Shown piece by piece: positions 29,259 to 42,700 of a stretch of DNA of 64,000 nt. The stretch spans positions 3,883,722 to 3,947,721 of the forward strand of contig OZ037766.1 of the NCBI GenBank assembly GCA_964035545.1. The letters run 5' to 3'. The translations under genes and the position numbers were made by a program. The stretch is from Bugula neritina. Its lineage: Eukaryota > Bryozoa > Gymnolaemata > Cheilostomatida > Bugulidae. Within the stretch, counting starts at the first letter, position 1. Each line of letters begins with the position of its first letter. The notes under the pieces were generated by a model, which did no database searches, was not told where the DNA came from, and was given only the letters and a program-made list of their open reading frames with translations.

Positions 29259-31538
29259 GACGAGTAGCACTAGTATCTAATTAAAGCAACTGTAAATCAG
29301 AGTGAAAGTGTAACATAGACTTTCAGTTTCACTTTCACAGTGAACTTAACTTCCAGACTCAGCCTCAGATTTAATCAAATATGAAATAGTCTAGGTGCCT
29401 AACTTGTACTTTTGAGCTAGAATTTGAGTCTTAGGGTCAGTCCATAGCAACTAATAATATTACACAATTAGCATTAGTATTACTAGTACTTATAGCTATT
29501 TACTATCACTAGTATTAGCTGAACTTCACCTTCACTTGCAATGTTTTTTACTTTTACTTTTAGTTTAGCCTCTTTCTAAAGCTATCTCCAAAATTAATAA
29601 ATGATATAATGAGTAATACTAATGTCAATGAAACGTGAAAGGTATCACCAACCATTAGTTAGGCGCATAGTGATAATAAATATCAACAAATACCACTAAT
29701 ATTAATCATTGTTATTATATTTTTTGTTAGTTCATTTTGACAGGTGTAATTAGCTGCCCCCAAGGAAATGACTAGGGTGCTTAGCTCCAAATCCATGATT
29801 TTACGCTGAGATTTATCGAACTAACACAAAAGTATCTCGAGTTGTGGTTCATCCTGCAAAGTTTGTGATCGCATACTACAAGAAAGCTACAAAAGGCTGG
29901 GTTTGAACTGCTAAAAATGCTTGATGTCCTATTGTTTATAAAATACACTTATCTTGTGTTGTAGTGGGATACGTTGGTACTCAAAGAAAACTTGATGGTG
30001 ATACCAATAGTCATAGTGTAATCAGTGATGCTCATAGTTATCGGAATTAATCAACTTCATAGTGATACTGATAAATATTATGCAATGAAGTTATAGCGGT
30101 GTATTCCTATAGTATTAGACTTTTAGTATTAATATTAATATTATTAATAGTAATACTAATAGTAATAGCAATAATTATAATAATACTAGTAGTTATACTT
30201 ATAGTTATACTAATAGTAATAGTAATACTAATAGTAATACTAATAGTAATACTAATAGTAAATGTAAAACTTATACTTAGTCTAATAGTAATAGTTGACT
30301 AATAGTAATAGGTATAGTAAGAGTCTAGGTATTACTATTACTATTACTATTAGTATTATTATAACGTAGGTGAAAATCAACAATAAATATAAGAATGACT
30401 ATTACTACTATACTAGTATTATAATTATTATTATAATTACTAATATTATAAGTATTATACTTTTACTCGTAGCAATAAATTTAGAATTATTATGCATCAA
30501 CATAAATATGAGTATGGTAATGTTACATATGCATGTATACTATAAATATAATGATTATTACTATACAATTTAATTATATAGTGATTAATTATAATAATTT
30601 ATTAGTTCATTAATAATTATAATATATCAAATTGTGTTCAATTTTACTATTATTTTATTACTAATACTGTTGCTATTATTACAAGCATAACTTTTACTAT
30701 TGCCAAGATTGTTAGTCATACAAATACTATAGATTAATCAATAAATTCATTATAAATACTATAATTATAACTATAAGTCTAGCTATGAAATTAAGTATTA
30801 GTTGTCACCATTAGTATCTGAATCACTATGACTTTTTTGGCTATGCTGTTACACTTACAATATTAGTATGACTCTGAGTATACTCAAATTCAATTGTTAT
30901 GTTTAAATTGAGTATTAATATTTTAAATTTAAGCTCTATTATAATATAGATAATTTCAATAGACAAGGTAATAGTTATATTGAAACTATTAGTATAATAA
31001 TTAATAACGGTATCACATTTCCTTAGAGTAATGTTAACGTTAACTCAAAGAGTAAGTCTAATATACTTATATCTAAACATTGTTCCATTCACAATTTATG
31101 CTGCATTATTTATGCAGATTAGTTGATCACCATAAATGCTGCTTATACGTGTAATTCTCACATTGTTTTTACCCAGTTGCTCTGATTTCAAATTCAGCAT
31201 AAAACAGTTACAAATCACATGAATTGCTTCTTATTTTTCATCTTGACTTGTTTTATTAAGTTATGGTGCATCATTGAGAGATAGGAAAATTGCAGAGCTG
31301 TTAACATTTTACAACTTTATGGTATATGTTGTATAATACAGGTTTTTCTTGTAGTATTTGCATTTTAAACGTTGATCAAGCCTTCATTATGATTGACCTG
31401 CTATTTTATTCTCATCAATTAACACAGTATGATAGTAACCAGTAGGTCTAAATTGAAATTTAGGTATCATATTTATAAGTTTTTACTAAAAGGTAAACTT
31501 TTTAGAGTTTGTCTCCCTTGCAGCTTAAACTCAGCGAT
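29259..31538. promoter_or_regulatory. Divergent intergenic spacer between RELCH and UPF3, filled with degenerate period-6 repeat
   Basis: RELCH and UPF3 start codons face away from each other across 2.3 kb. From about 29300 to 30430 the sequence is built from diverged six-base steps such as CTTTCA, TAGTAT, TAATAC and TAATAG. Further on it is plain AT-rich DNA. A strong acceptor (CTCCCTTGCAG ending at 31523) lies 15 bp before the UPF3 ATG, so a noncoding first UPF3 exon should lie in this spacer. I see no gene. Confidence 0.6.
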
Positions 31539-34500
31539 ATGAAGACTGTTGCGATACCCGAGAAGTCAAAGTCAACACTAGAGACAAAAACAAAGGAGAT
31601 AATTCCAACTAAGGTAGTTTAACCACTCACAATATTCACCAAACTCCATGCTAGGCAATAATTACCAACAAAAAACTCATGCAAGTTTATAGTCGCCATC
31701 CCTGTGAGAAATCCATGATGGAAAGGGTTTTTGTTAGATTGGGCTAAGGACTTATTTAAATGAGGCACAGGAGCAATTATGAGTGGATGCTCTTCCTAAC
31801 ATCACCAATGGCCTTTGTCCGAGCTCGAACCCATGACCTCGTGTTTACTAGGCAAATGCTCTAACCCCTAGACCACGGCTGCTCCCTTGTACAATAATTA
31901 CCAACAGCCCACATCAATTCTAGTCTCCGTCAATGAATTATTATATTTCAGATAGTCATTCGAAACCTTCCTCCAACTTTCACAGCAGATCTGTTCATTG
32001 AGGAGGTGTCGCCTTTAGCTGAACATAACTACTTCAACTTTGTACCTGCAGATAAAAGGTTATTCTCAGTTGAGAACTTGTATATCCCCAGAGATGGTGC
32101 TTGGTTTTTTCACATTAAGTATGCGAGCTGCGAGTCCTTTAAGTGTTTAACCGCCAAAGAAGGCTTTTAATTGATGAGTTAAAGTTTGTTCTGCTAAGAC
32201 AGTTTATGATCTACTTGACACATAAATTCTTCTGCCATCTTCTGATTTTAAACTTAACTGCTGATTTCGAATTTTAAATGAATTTATGGTGTTTAGGTAG
32301 AAGTCTTCAGGTTAATTGTAAGCAATATTTAATTGCACATTTATTTTAGTAGAAGACTATTGGCTCTAAAATATTATGGAAATTACTTTTGTCACCGATT
32401 CTAAAGATTTGGCCATATTATATCTATTCACATTATGTAATGTTGGGCTATATTATTTTATATTTTGTTATGTTGTGTGTTATACTATGTTGTATTATAT
32501 AATTTTATATTGTATTTTGCTATATTATATTATTAATGTTTTGACGCATATGCCTAAATTATTTTACAGGTATTGTACAGCGTCACATGGTTGTTAGGAA
32601 ATTGTCAACATATGAGTTTAAAAAATTATTTTAATAGCTTTTAACATTTAATAGTAGTTTATAATTTGAATTATACAGTTGTTGTGTATATATACGCAAC
32701 AACTGTATAAGTGAACTAACCCATATACAATTATTATATAGAAACTAGATTGTGTTATTTAAAAAATCATCTTTTAAAATGAAACTAAAAATTACTTAAA
32801 AATTCACATTTTGTGATAAAAGCAACAATTAGATAATTGGTTAATCATAATTTGATGTTTGGTTTTGTTTTAGTCTAGGCCAGTTTGCATTCTCAAAAGC
32901 GTTCATCAACTTTAAAAACCCAGACGATTTATTTCTTTTCCGTGAGAGATTCGATAACTACGTGTTTGTGGACACTCGAGGTATGGGTAGATAGAAAAAT
33001 GTCGTCTACATGAACCAGTTATTTAATTATAATAATTTTATTGCATGTGATTTTAGTTCGATAGTTATTGACTATTGATTTCAGGGAATGAATACCCCGC
33101 AGTGGTGGAGTTTGCCCCCTATCAAAAAATTCCATTAAAGGCGAGAAAACTTGACCACAGGGAAAACACCCTTGACGAAGGTTTATACAACTACTATTAC
33201 ACTATATCTAGCTTGTGGCGTGACAACTTTTGAGATTTCACAAGCAGCATCTCTATTCAACTCGTGTATTTCTACAGCAGTGTAGAAGTATTATAATTAG
33301 TGTCTTGGAATAGTTGTCTTCATTAGTAAACCTGCCATTTCCTGTAAACATCTTGCTGCAGAATTAAGAGTATAGTCACTATATTTTTGTGACTAACATG
33401 CAGAATATTTAACTCGTGTATTTCTACAGCAGTGTAGAAGTATTATAATTAGTTTGTTAGAATAGTTGTCTCAACTCGTAAACCTGCCATTTCCTGTAAA
33501 CATATCGCTGCAGAATTAAGAGTATAGTCACTATATTACGTTTGTGACTAACATGCAGAATTTGCTTTTATTACAGATGCAGACTACAAGAAGTTTCTGG
33601 AACAGTTGGAGAACCCCGAGCCCCTTCCTTCATTCACAATTAAAGAGGTTTTAGAAGAAGTAGATTCTAAGGCTAAGGAGCGACTAGCTGCTCAACACAA
33701 TGAAACACCTCTGCTAGCTTTCATCAACAAGTTTAAAATTGAGAAGAGACGAGCCCAAGAGGTAGGACTGCTTTCAGCTTGATGTAGTAGTAGTGCTGAG
33801 TCAATCTAAACATAATAGGAATAATTAACAATTCAATAATCATAATTTATTAATAATTAAATAATTACAATCAAATTCAAATTGACAAGTGGCTAACCAA
33901 CACTTAGGTAGGTAAAGTATTGTCAGTGTTTTTAATTGACCCTTTAAGTATTTTTACTGAAATGTGTTATTCAATTATTATGTAAAACTAAATAGGGCCA
34001 TAAAATTTTTATTTCATCAATTTTTGTCAACTTTTCTGAACATTAGGTTCTAAATATTTTAGTTAATTTCTATTTTGTAAAATTGATTATATTCTAGCAA
34101 GTATCCTGACAATATGAACTATTTGATTTATCTGTTGTACAAGAAACTGAAAGAAGAAAGAAGATTAAAGGAGCTGGAGAGAAAGCGTATGAAAGATGAA
34201 GACCGACGGTTGAAGAGAGAGCGTGACAGGAAGGAGATGTTAGAAAGAAGACAGGCAGGAGACAGTGGGAAGAGTAAAGACGCCATTACAGTCAAGACTT
34301 TGTCCTCCTCTACTGTGGTATGTGCTTGTTGCTACTATCATACACCTCACCTGACCTCATCTATCCTCTCCTCACCTATTCTATCCTCACCTATTCTATC
34401 CTCACCTATCCTCTCCTCACCTATTCTCTCCTCACCTATTCTATCCTCACCTATTCTATCCTCACCTATTCTATCCTCACCTATTCTCTCCTCACCTATC

Positions 34501-37500
34501 CTTATGTATCCTTTTTCTTATCCTCTCTTATCTCCGCTCTGTCCTGTTCAGGTAGCGGGCTTATTGCTACTGCCTACAACTCATGTATGTAAGACTAGAC
34601 ATATTGCTATAGCAACCTTTACGTCTCATCCAAACTAAAATGCTACATTGTTGTGTAGCGAGACTTTGATTAGATAGAGCTCTGTTTGTGGTTTACTGCT
34701 TGTATGGAGCACATAACTGTTTGCAGACGGTTTAGTTAATAGAGTTTATTTGTCAAAACATTCCTAAGCTTTTGTAATTTCCAAAGATGAGAAATGTCAG
34801 CCAACGTTAAAGCCAACTGTCTCGTACAAAAAACTACAGTTTGTGTAGTTCATTTTCATATAATCTCCATTTACTAGTTGAATGGCTACAATTTTGCTTT
34901 TTAATAGTTGGCAATGAGGAATTTCTGTCACAACAATAATTTATGCATTATATAGTTCAATAAAGTGTATATTATATGTTCTATGTATATTTTATATTAC
35001 CTTATATAATGCTATTCATAGATTGATATATCTCTTCAATTGAAAACTCACTCTTGAATGTACCTATTTTTATTTCTTTGCATGTCATTTGCTTATATGT
35101 CATTTGGTTTATTCAGCCATTTTTATGTTAGCATTTCATTCCATTGTTTGCTCCATTTTCAATGTGCTGAAAAGTTATTTGTAATCATTTTTACCAAACT
35201 TACAGGATAGGCGAGATGACTCCAAGAGAACATCAGCTGGTAAAGGTGAAAAATCCACAGCACATGGTCCTAAGTCCAGTGGTTAGTACAATAATGAAAG
35301 TCAAGTGTATTATATTTTGCTCCTCTTTCAGTGTATAACAGTGCTAACAACTTACATTTCTTGTGGTAATTTTCAGGTTAAAACTTATCTTTCAGTTACT
35401 TTAAAATAGCATTTTTTAATTTAAATGTATGCACTACTTGTACACACTCACTACTTGCACATATGAGTAATAGTGTTACACTATTGAGTAATATACAAAT
35501 ATTACACTTCTCAAGTCTACCCATACTGCATTGCACTATCAGCTCTTGCTGATGTATTTGCCCTACATAGTACGTACTATAAGGCATAGTACAATATGTT
35601 GCTTTATGTTTAATTTTCTTTTTCTTAGGCTCAAAGGCAGAGCTAAAATCTTCTACAGGAAGTAAATCCCTCAATGACAAGCCTCGGTCTGCTGCAGTCA
35701 GTCAAAAGAGAGATGATGACGGTTAGTTACTTGTTTATGTTTCACTCTTTTCTTTTGCTCTTGTCATCATAAGGGGAAGTGAATTTGATATATTTTATAT
35801 AATTAAAGTGTCTTCATATTTTTTACTAATGTGGCACATTCATTGAGGTAAATTGCTCCAATGTATTATTTTGTCATAATACAGCTAGATTTTATAAAAG
35901 GAAAAAAGTTTGTGTCACAGTATAAAGTTTCCTAACTGCTACTGCCGCTTTACCAGTCATTCAACTGCTACAATATACGTGTTGATGTCAGAGCTTCTGT
36001 TATTTCGTGTATTTTTGTAATTTTATAGCATTTTTGTTTAGTTTGAATACTGTGATATGCTGGAACTGTATTCATTCACTCAATTGTTACAATAATTACC
36101 CTCAGGTATTATAGTGAGAACACTTCCTTCGTCTAAATCAAAGAGCAGCAAACTATCATCTGAAAAAACCCGCCCATCCAGTTCTAAATCGCAGCCGTCA
36201 TCCAAGTCAACTTCTAAACCAACTGCCGGTGCTTCTGCAAAGCCTTCAGGTTTGACCAATAAACTCACTTCTATCTATGTAACTGAATCATGTGATCATG
36301 TGATAGCCTCTGCTCTCATAGTTTTTTATTCCATTCACGTTTCTATAAACCTTCCCCACAGCTCAAACAGTTAATTGCAAGCTTTCAGAAAATTTTTGAA
36401 TAATTATAAATAGCTTGAAAAAATGTTGGCAATACCTATTTATTATTCAACTAACTGTTTATTTATATGCTTAAAATACTTATAAAACCTACTCATTTAC
36501 TTATTTCTAAGATATTCGTTGCATGCAACGTCAATCTTATATATTTATAATTTTAAAAACACTCTGTAGTATGAAAAGGGGGGAACACAGGCCATGTGTA
36601 TTTCTAATAGACTGTCTTAATTTATGATGCAAGTTTATTTTTGAGCTATTACATTTGCTTATATATAGTGATAATGATAGAAATAATCACACACAAAATA
36701 ATAATATAATGCAAGCATAAAGCACAGATAAGTTCAATTGAATTTGATGGCAGCTTTCGATGGTTTGGCGCTAGCTTGTTTAAGTCCAACTCTGTTTGTG
36801 ACAGCACACCTCAAGTCACTTTGCATGCCAATGCTACTCTTCTTTTTTTTCTTGTCATTGACGATGATTCTGCTTCACGAATGTAGTTTATGTTAAACAA
36901 CAATAGGCTCTTAGTACTTTGTCAGCCACATGTTGGTCAAGTTTGCTTGTTGAAACTTACAACTGATCATTGGCAAAAAGTTGAAATTGTTCATCATTGT
37001 GTTGGTGTAAAGCAATTTATGGAGTCTCCTAATAACTTCTCTAAAATATTTTTAGCAGAAAGTTAGGTTGAGGTGAGTTACATGCCGAGTCAAAAATTTT
37101 CTCGTTTCCTAAAGATACTTCAGCTGCTAGCTTTAAATTTTTTGCTCCTTTTGGCTCATTTTGGTAAATGTTTTGCTGCTTCAGAACTGGTTCATAAGGA
37201 TGTTGTGCCTCAAAAAGTTCTTGCTGGGAAGCAGCAATCAGCAGGTCAAGAAAATGACAAACAGACAGACAAGTCTAGCAGATACTCAGCGAGTAAGACG
37301 ACATTGACTTCCACGAGATCCAAGGTTATACAACTATTATCTCAAGTGGTTTGTTTGGCGTATTTCTGTGTTTGGTGAATTGTAATTGAAGGGGGGGGGG
37401 TTACTTTTCCCCTAAGCATAAATATAATCTCAATCAAAGTAATTATATGAATAACTTGCTAATTCACTTTATTGAATCTTCATATCTTAGGAGTCAACTA

Positions 37501-38676
37501 CAAGAGTGATAGCCAAGCAGACAGATGTTGAATGTGAGTAGCTGCTAAATTGCAATTCTAATATTTCTTTATGATACCCAAGTTTTGTATAAATTCAACC
37601 GAAAAACAACTACTTTTGTATAACTTGAAATCAGCAGTTTCAAAAAAGTAAGCCACGTATTTTGTTGTAATTGTAAAATGTTTTGTCTGTTAATAATGTT
37701 TGTTGCTTCTGGTTTGTTTGTTTGTCTTCTTAGCATGCAATAGTGTAATTTACTTTTTTCAGCAGCTGCGGGCGGGGTAGCAGATAAACCAGTCTCTGTG
37801 AAACTAAAAGCAAGAGCCAAGTCTCAGGATGACTCAGAGTCTACAAACACGTCTGCATCAGAGAAGAATGGTGAAAGGTTGTGAGCTCGCCTTTAGTACT
37901 TCATAGCAATTAGTCAGAATCCACATATGACTCACATCTGTTTAAAGTCTTTATCCCTGTAAGAACTGCTTAAGGGTTTAGGCTGGCTAAGCACTGTGCC
38001 TTTCACCATGCTGGCAACATGGTTTGAGGGCTTTCACATGGCACAGGTGAACTTGTAGTCAGATACTTTTCCTGGCATCATCATTGACCTGGACTTGAAC
38101 CCATGACCTCTGTCATACTGCGTCCTATATCAGTGTCAAGATAGTGAATAATTACGTTTTTGCTACAGTTTCACCTTCAAATCTTACATTTAGTACAAAG
38201 TATATAACAACTACTTCAATGCTATCCTTAGACTTGCATTACTAATGGGTGAAAGTTTGTCACCAAGTTTACAAATAGTTTTACTACTTTTGTAGGCGGT
38301 ATGCTACTGATGACAGCAGTACTGCTAGTGATATAAGATCAGACAACTCGGTAAGTTATAAATATTCGGAGATAAATCGTAACATTGTCCTTTGGTTATG
38401 TCTCAATTAAGTTTTATAATTCCAAGAGTGGTACAACTGATATTTTGTAATATATTTTTTCGATAATATTTTAAAAATATTTATGGGTAGCTCAAACTTA
38501 TTCTAACCAATGGTTGTTTGCAGGAGGCTCAGCGTGACAGGGTTAGGCCATTGCGTAATACGAGGTATAAAGATCGGCCTGAGAGAGCAATTTATAATCC
38601 TGGGGCCAAGGCCGCAGAGAGAAGACAAAAACAGCAAACAGGTGCACCAGAAAAGACCAGTGATAAAGTTGAATAA
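31539..38676 (+). CDS. UPF3: UPF3 (regulator of nonsense transcripts 3), complete coding region, 14 exons
   Basis: Nonsense-mediated decay factor that links UPF2 to the exon junction complex. Exons: 31539-31613, 31952-32058, 32874-32980, 33085-33180, 33577-33761, 34144-34317, 35206-35281, 35629-35721, 36106-36249, 37185-37324, 37491-37533, 37763-37877, 38296-38350, 38524-38676. Phases agree and give 520 aa. Seen: the UPF2-binding RRM-like domain opens IVIRNLPPTF (from residue 26) and includes FINFKNPDDLFLFRERFDNY. After it come EYPAVVEFAP and LLAFINKFKIEKRR, a Lys/Arg/Glu helix (KELERKRMKDEDRR), and a long Ser/Lys-rich low-complexity region. The last exon holds the exon-junction-complex motif RYKDRPERAIYNPGAKA (484-500). 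Exon 12 begins at a CAGCAG tandem acceptor, so one residue may be optional. A single UPF3 is expected in invertebrates, so I do not choose A or B. Confidence 0.95.
31690..31890 (-). mobile_element. tRNA-derived SINE copy (best preserved)
   Basis: In UPF3 intron 1, antisense to UPF3. On the minus strand it begins GGGAGCAGCCGTGGTCTAGG. It then has A box TGGTCTAGGGG and B box GGGTTCGAGCTCGG, followed by an unrelated body with GGCCATTGGTGATGTTAGG. The body continues well past the tRNA length, which argues against a real tRNA gene. Confidence 0.8.
32671..32710. repeat. 40-bp near-perfect palindrome
   Basis: Arms TTATACAGTTGTTG and CAACAACTGTATAA flank an AT-rich self-complementary centre (TGTATATATACG). 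Only one base pair is mismatched over 40 bp. It lies in UPF3 intron 2. Confidence 0.9.
33253..33561. repeat. Tandem duplication, about 152-bp unit, two copies
   Basis: Both copies contain AACTCGTGTATTTCTACAG and GACTAACATGCAGAAT. They occupy most of UPF3 intron 4, and the second copy ends about 16 bp before the exon 5 acceptor. Each copy has an acceptor-like TTTCTACAG. Confidence 0.92.
34361..34500. repeat. 15-bp pyrimidine-rich minisatellite
   Basis: About 9 copies of TCCTCACCTATTCTA (Ile-Leu-Ser-Ser-Pro if translated), starting about 40 bp after the UPF3 exon 6 donor (34318). Confidence 0.93.
37960..38125 (-). mobile_element. Diverged SINE copy
   Basis: In UPF3 intron 12, antisense. The minus strand has GAGGTCATGGGTTCAAGTCC, matching the B-box region of the 31690-31890 copy, followed by a diverged body. 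The A box is poorly kept. Confidence 0.6.
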
Positions 38677-39741
38677 ACTACATGTTTCTATAGACGTTAT
38701 GCAAAATACAATTGATATAATTATTATGTATGTAAATATATAAATATATTCAGACAAAGCATAAAATTGTATATATCAGATCTACAAGTAAGACAGTTAA
38801 TTGTATATAATATAAATAGAAAAGTTCTACAAAATTAAATTACTGATTGTCATTACAACCTTTAAAGGCCTACAGAAGTGAACTAAGTGATTTGTATCTA
38901 TAAAAATATCAAACTCAAAATTTAGTAATGATTGCTAAGTTATAGCTAATGGCACATGAACAGATCCTGGTGACAAAAATAGAAATATTACAATAATATG
39001 TAAATTATGTGGTATATGCACATAAGGTATGTAAACAAAAAAGCAACAAATTATTTAACAATGAGGATGAGCAATAAATGTAGACCTTTTATGATATGCT
39101 GAAAAATTAAAGAAAAAGCTTAATCAAGATAAGATTGTCAGCAAGTTGAAAAGAATAAAACAAAATAAATTCACATAATTCTCACTTGGAATCAATTTCT
39201 ATATCATTCAAAATATAACAAAAAATAACTTCCTCCTTCCCTGTTCCCTTATGAATTTGGAAAAAAAATCACAACACAGCTTTTGACTTGGATTGATAAA
39301 GTTTTGTAACCAAACACAAGCAGAGTACAATTTGTAACATGCATAGTGAAATATTGCAAAGTCAAGTGGTGTTTAGGATTGTAGCTCGATATTTCAAAGG
39401 CCTGCTAGCAACTCATTAGAAATCTTGAGACCATTTCTAACCAACAAAACATGCTATATAATGCTAACAAAAATATCTAAGCACTATTTAAATTTTAACT
39501 TTACATTTACACATTTATTTTCTTATATCCCTGATTTTATGTTCCCCTAGTGCCCAACATCATTATGCTAGACGGGTTCTTTGAATCTCATGTTTTCTCT
39601 TGTAAGAATGCTCAGTATGCAGAAGATCTTTCATAAATAAGTTGTCACACTAGAATTAAAACGGGACAAACAGAATGTTGCTAAGTTAACTCATAGTAGT
39701 TATGAATCAAACCCATAGTTACTACGCATTACAAGGAAGTG
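38677..39741. other. Convergent intergenic region, UPF3 and FUT 3' ends
   Basis: Tail-to-tail spacer. Candidate poly(A) signals: AATAAA at 39073-39078 on the plus strand for UPF3 and at 39519-39514 on the minus strand for the fucosyltransferase (about 220 nt past its stop). Mature 3' ends may lie close together or overlap. No coding segment seen. Confidence 0.5.
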
Positions 39742-42700
39742 TTAGTTCTGATGTTTAGAGTACTTGGTCAAGTATTGGGAGTATTTGCTAGAGTCTGACT
39801 CATTAGCTAGAAGCATATCTCTCATAGCTCTGGCACTGTCCAGACCTTGCCAATACTGCTCTGTGTAGTCGTATATAAACCACCTACAATGAAGAAACAA
39901 TACCAAGAGTACTGTAAGTGTAGAGCCACACGACGCGTTTTACTTGTTCGAGAAATGACTTTTAGCTCTTTAATTGAACGTCATGAGCGGGATTTGCATG
40001 CGTCTTGTTTGATCTAATTGGCTCATTATTATATAATATTTAGCGAGCACACTTTTTTCATTTTTATCAGCGTTTCAAGCAAGATTTTCAAGCGTCTATC
40101 ATGCTGAGCGTAGGTCTGTACTGTAAGTCTCCAATGCTGGTTTTTTACAGTTATGCTGATCAATTATAAACTGTGAAAACCAATTACAAAACGAACACAA
40201 ATCATAACATGCTTTAATGGTTCTCATTGCATTACATATTTTAAACAGCGAATATTATGTTAAGCTCTTAATTAAAACTTGAATTTTTTTAATATGTTTG
40301 AAGTTGTGTTTTGTAAAAACTCTAGAGGTTATTTTCAGAACCTGTTTAGAAGCAGGTGACAACTCAAATAATCAGGTCATGGTTTCAGCTCGTAACATGG
40401 CTATATCTATATGTAGTTTGTGAATCATTTGCAAGAGTGGCATGCTACACCCTTGCTTAAAAACACTGATTAACAGTTCTGCATTTGTTAAAGCAAGCAT
40501 TTAAATTCACAAAGTGCATATATTTGTAATGATAGTAAGCTGTCAATGTAACAGATTGCAACCACAATGCCAAGTTCAAAAATATGTGGAATATATAGTA
40601 AAATAAACTAGGGCTATTATTAAAAATGAATCCATAAATTTGTTGATATTTAAACAAAAACCAAGCATTGTGGGAGAAAAATTGAAAGCCTAATTTCATA
40701 CCAGTCAAGCTCTTTTGGTTTCTTGAAAGGTCTCGGGGCAGGACAAGCAAACTTTCTACCATCAGTGTACTTTGGCTTAATTGGAAGTGTGCTGGGATCT
40801 TGAGCCCGCTTCTTTTCATTTTCATACATCTCCGCTGCCTTATCACACACATAGCACTCAAAGCCTGGCAAACAACACTTCTTTTTCAACAAATGAATAA
40901 AGATTCTAAACACTATAAAGAAATGGTATCATTAATTATATATTTTGCATTACAGAAACTTGCAGACAAAAACTTATACTTGTTTTACAAAATGCTATAG
41001 AGGTAACGGGGGCACAATGGTCGTAGGGGTACAAAAAGCCGGCCAAATTGTGAGAGAACTTATTGACTTAGAGTTGTGATTTTTTTTTCATAAAAAGGTA
41101 TTGACATAAATATTCAGCCATTGTAGTTTCAACACTTGCGGAACATACATGTTGAAAAGGTGAGTGAAAAACTGTTTTTACCTACTTTTTGTAAAATTTT
41201 TAGGATGTCGTTAAAGCTTTATAACTTTTTACACTCAAAGGCAACAAGCCTAGATTTTACTGATATTGTTGCCATTGCTTGTCTCTACATTGCTTAACTA
41301 GTATAACAGCAAACTCTAAAATAAATTTTCCTTGAGGCACATTTATGTTCAATTTGGCCATCCGGGGCACAATGGGCCACGCTGACCGGGGCACAATGGG
41401 CCACCTAATTATTGTACCCTGATCACTGTTATTAGTTTGTTTGCCCAAAAAGTTGGTTGAAATGTTACTAAAATCTATAAATATAGTCATTTCTGACCTT
41501 TTTGTAAAATATCAAAGACATCATGGTAAGACTACAAAACTACAAGGCGAACCTCTCCTAATATATACATCTGGTGAGGTTGAAGCTATGCTATTTTATA
41601 CATAATACAAAACACTCTGCTGTTGCTACTAGTAGATAGTCATGATATTTATTATACATTATATCATTGAGGAAATATACATGTATTTGACTAAAATAAA
41701 TTGTGATTTGCTCATTCGGTCCCCCACTCTCCCTTCCGTACTCCAGCCACAAACCGAAGCCATATGCACCTTAGTTACAGTTCATAGAAAAAGTCCACTC
41801 AGAATTTTGTAGCACATGTTACTAAAAAATTTTTTCTGATAAAAGTTTTTCTGATAGTGTAAATAAAAAACATTTTTAGTTCTAAACAGTAATGATAGTG
41901 GCACGGTAGAACCGAGTGATGTGCATTTGATTTTGCCTTCCTCTGCTATCCGTGGTGGCACAAACTGTACAGCTAAAACATGAATTTTGCTTTAGATCTG
42001 AAAGAATATGTTTATTTATTTGTAATATTAAATAAATAAAATTTAGATGCAACAAAATATGCAAAGTTTCAATATATTTGTTGTGTCCCACCCAGTGCCC
42101 CATTGTACCCCGGTACCGGGGCACAATGGGCCGATTTTTTCGTCGTGAAAATTTCATTATTCTGAAAGTTGTGAGAGAGATAGAAACAACAAACTGATAC
42201 CTGTAATAGACAACAGATGCAGCATTAAGACTAGAGATAATTGAACCAGTAACTTGAAAAACAGACGAATGAAAGCAAAAAATGCAAAATTCGGCCCGTT
42301 GTGCCCCCATTACCCTTACTGTACCTTCAAAAAATGGACCATAATTCTTGTCATCTTCAGTATATTTCCAAGGTCTACGGTCTAAATGGTATCGAAGATT
42401 TTCATTTCTTATTTTTCGGGTTTTCTTGAATTCTAAGTATTCCTATTAAACAAGAAAATATACAAATTAAACATGATCATTAGTCAACATTTTGCTAACT
42501 AGCTTTGAACAGTTTAAAATTAAGTACATGAATATTTTGTGAGTATATTTTCAGCTGAACAAACTGTCCACACCTCATATGCTTCGTCATTTTCATTTAA
42601 TTGATGCAAAAACTCAGCGAGTGCTTTTGGAGATTCAAAGTCTTCGGTCATGATTATAGAATGATTGTCGGGCATGAACTCTCGGGCTAAAGGTGAGCCT

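Noticed and set aside
31815-31890. Candidate tRNA gene on the minus strand
   Set aside because: A and B boxes are present, but the sequence continues into a SINE body shared with two other copies, and no clean cloverleaf with an anticodon stem could be drawn.
41882-42310. 142-codon minus-strand frame inside the FUT intron transposon
   Set aside because: It starts within the inverted end, has no transposase motif (no DDE/D signature recognisable), and is probably noncoding.
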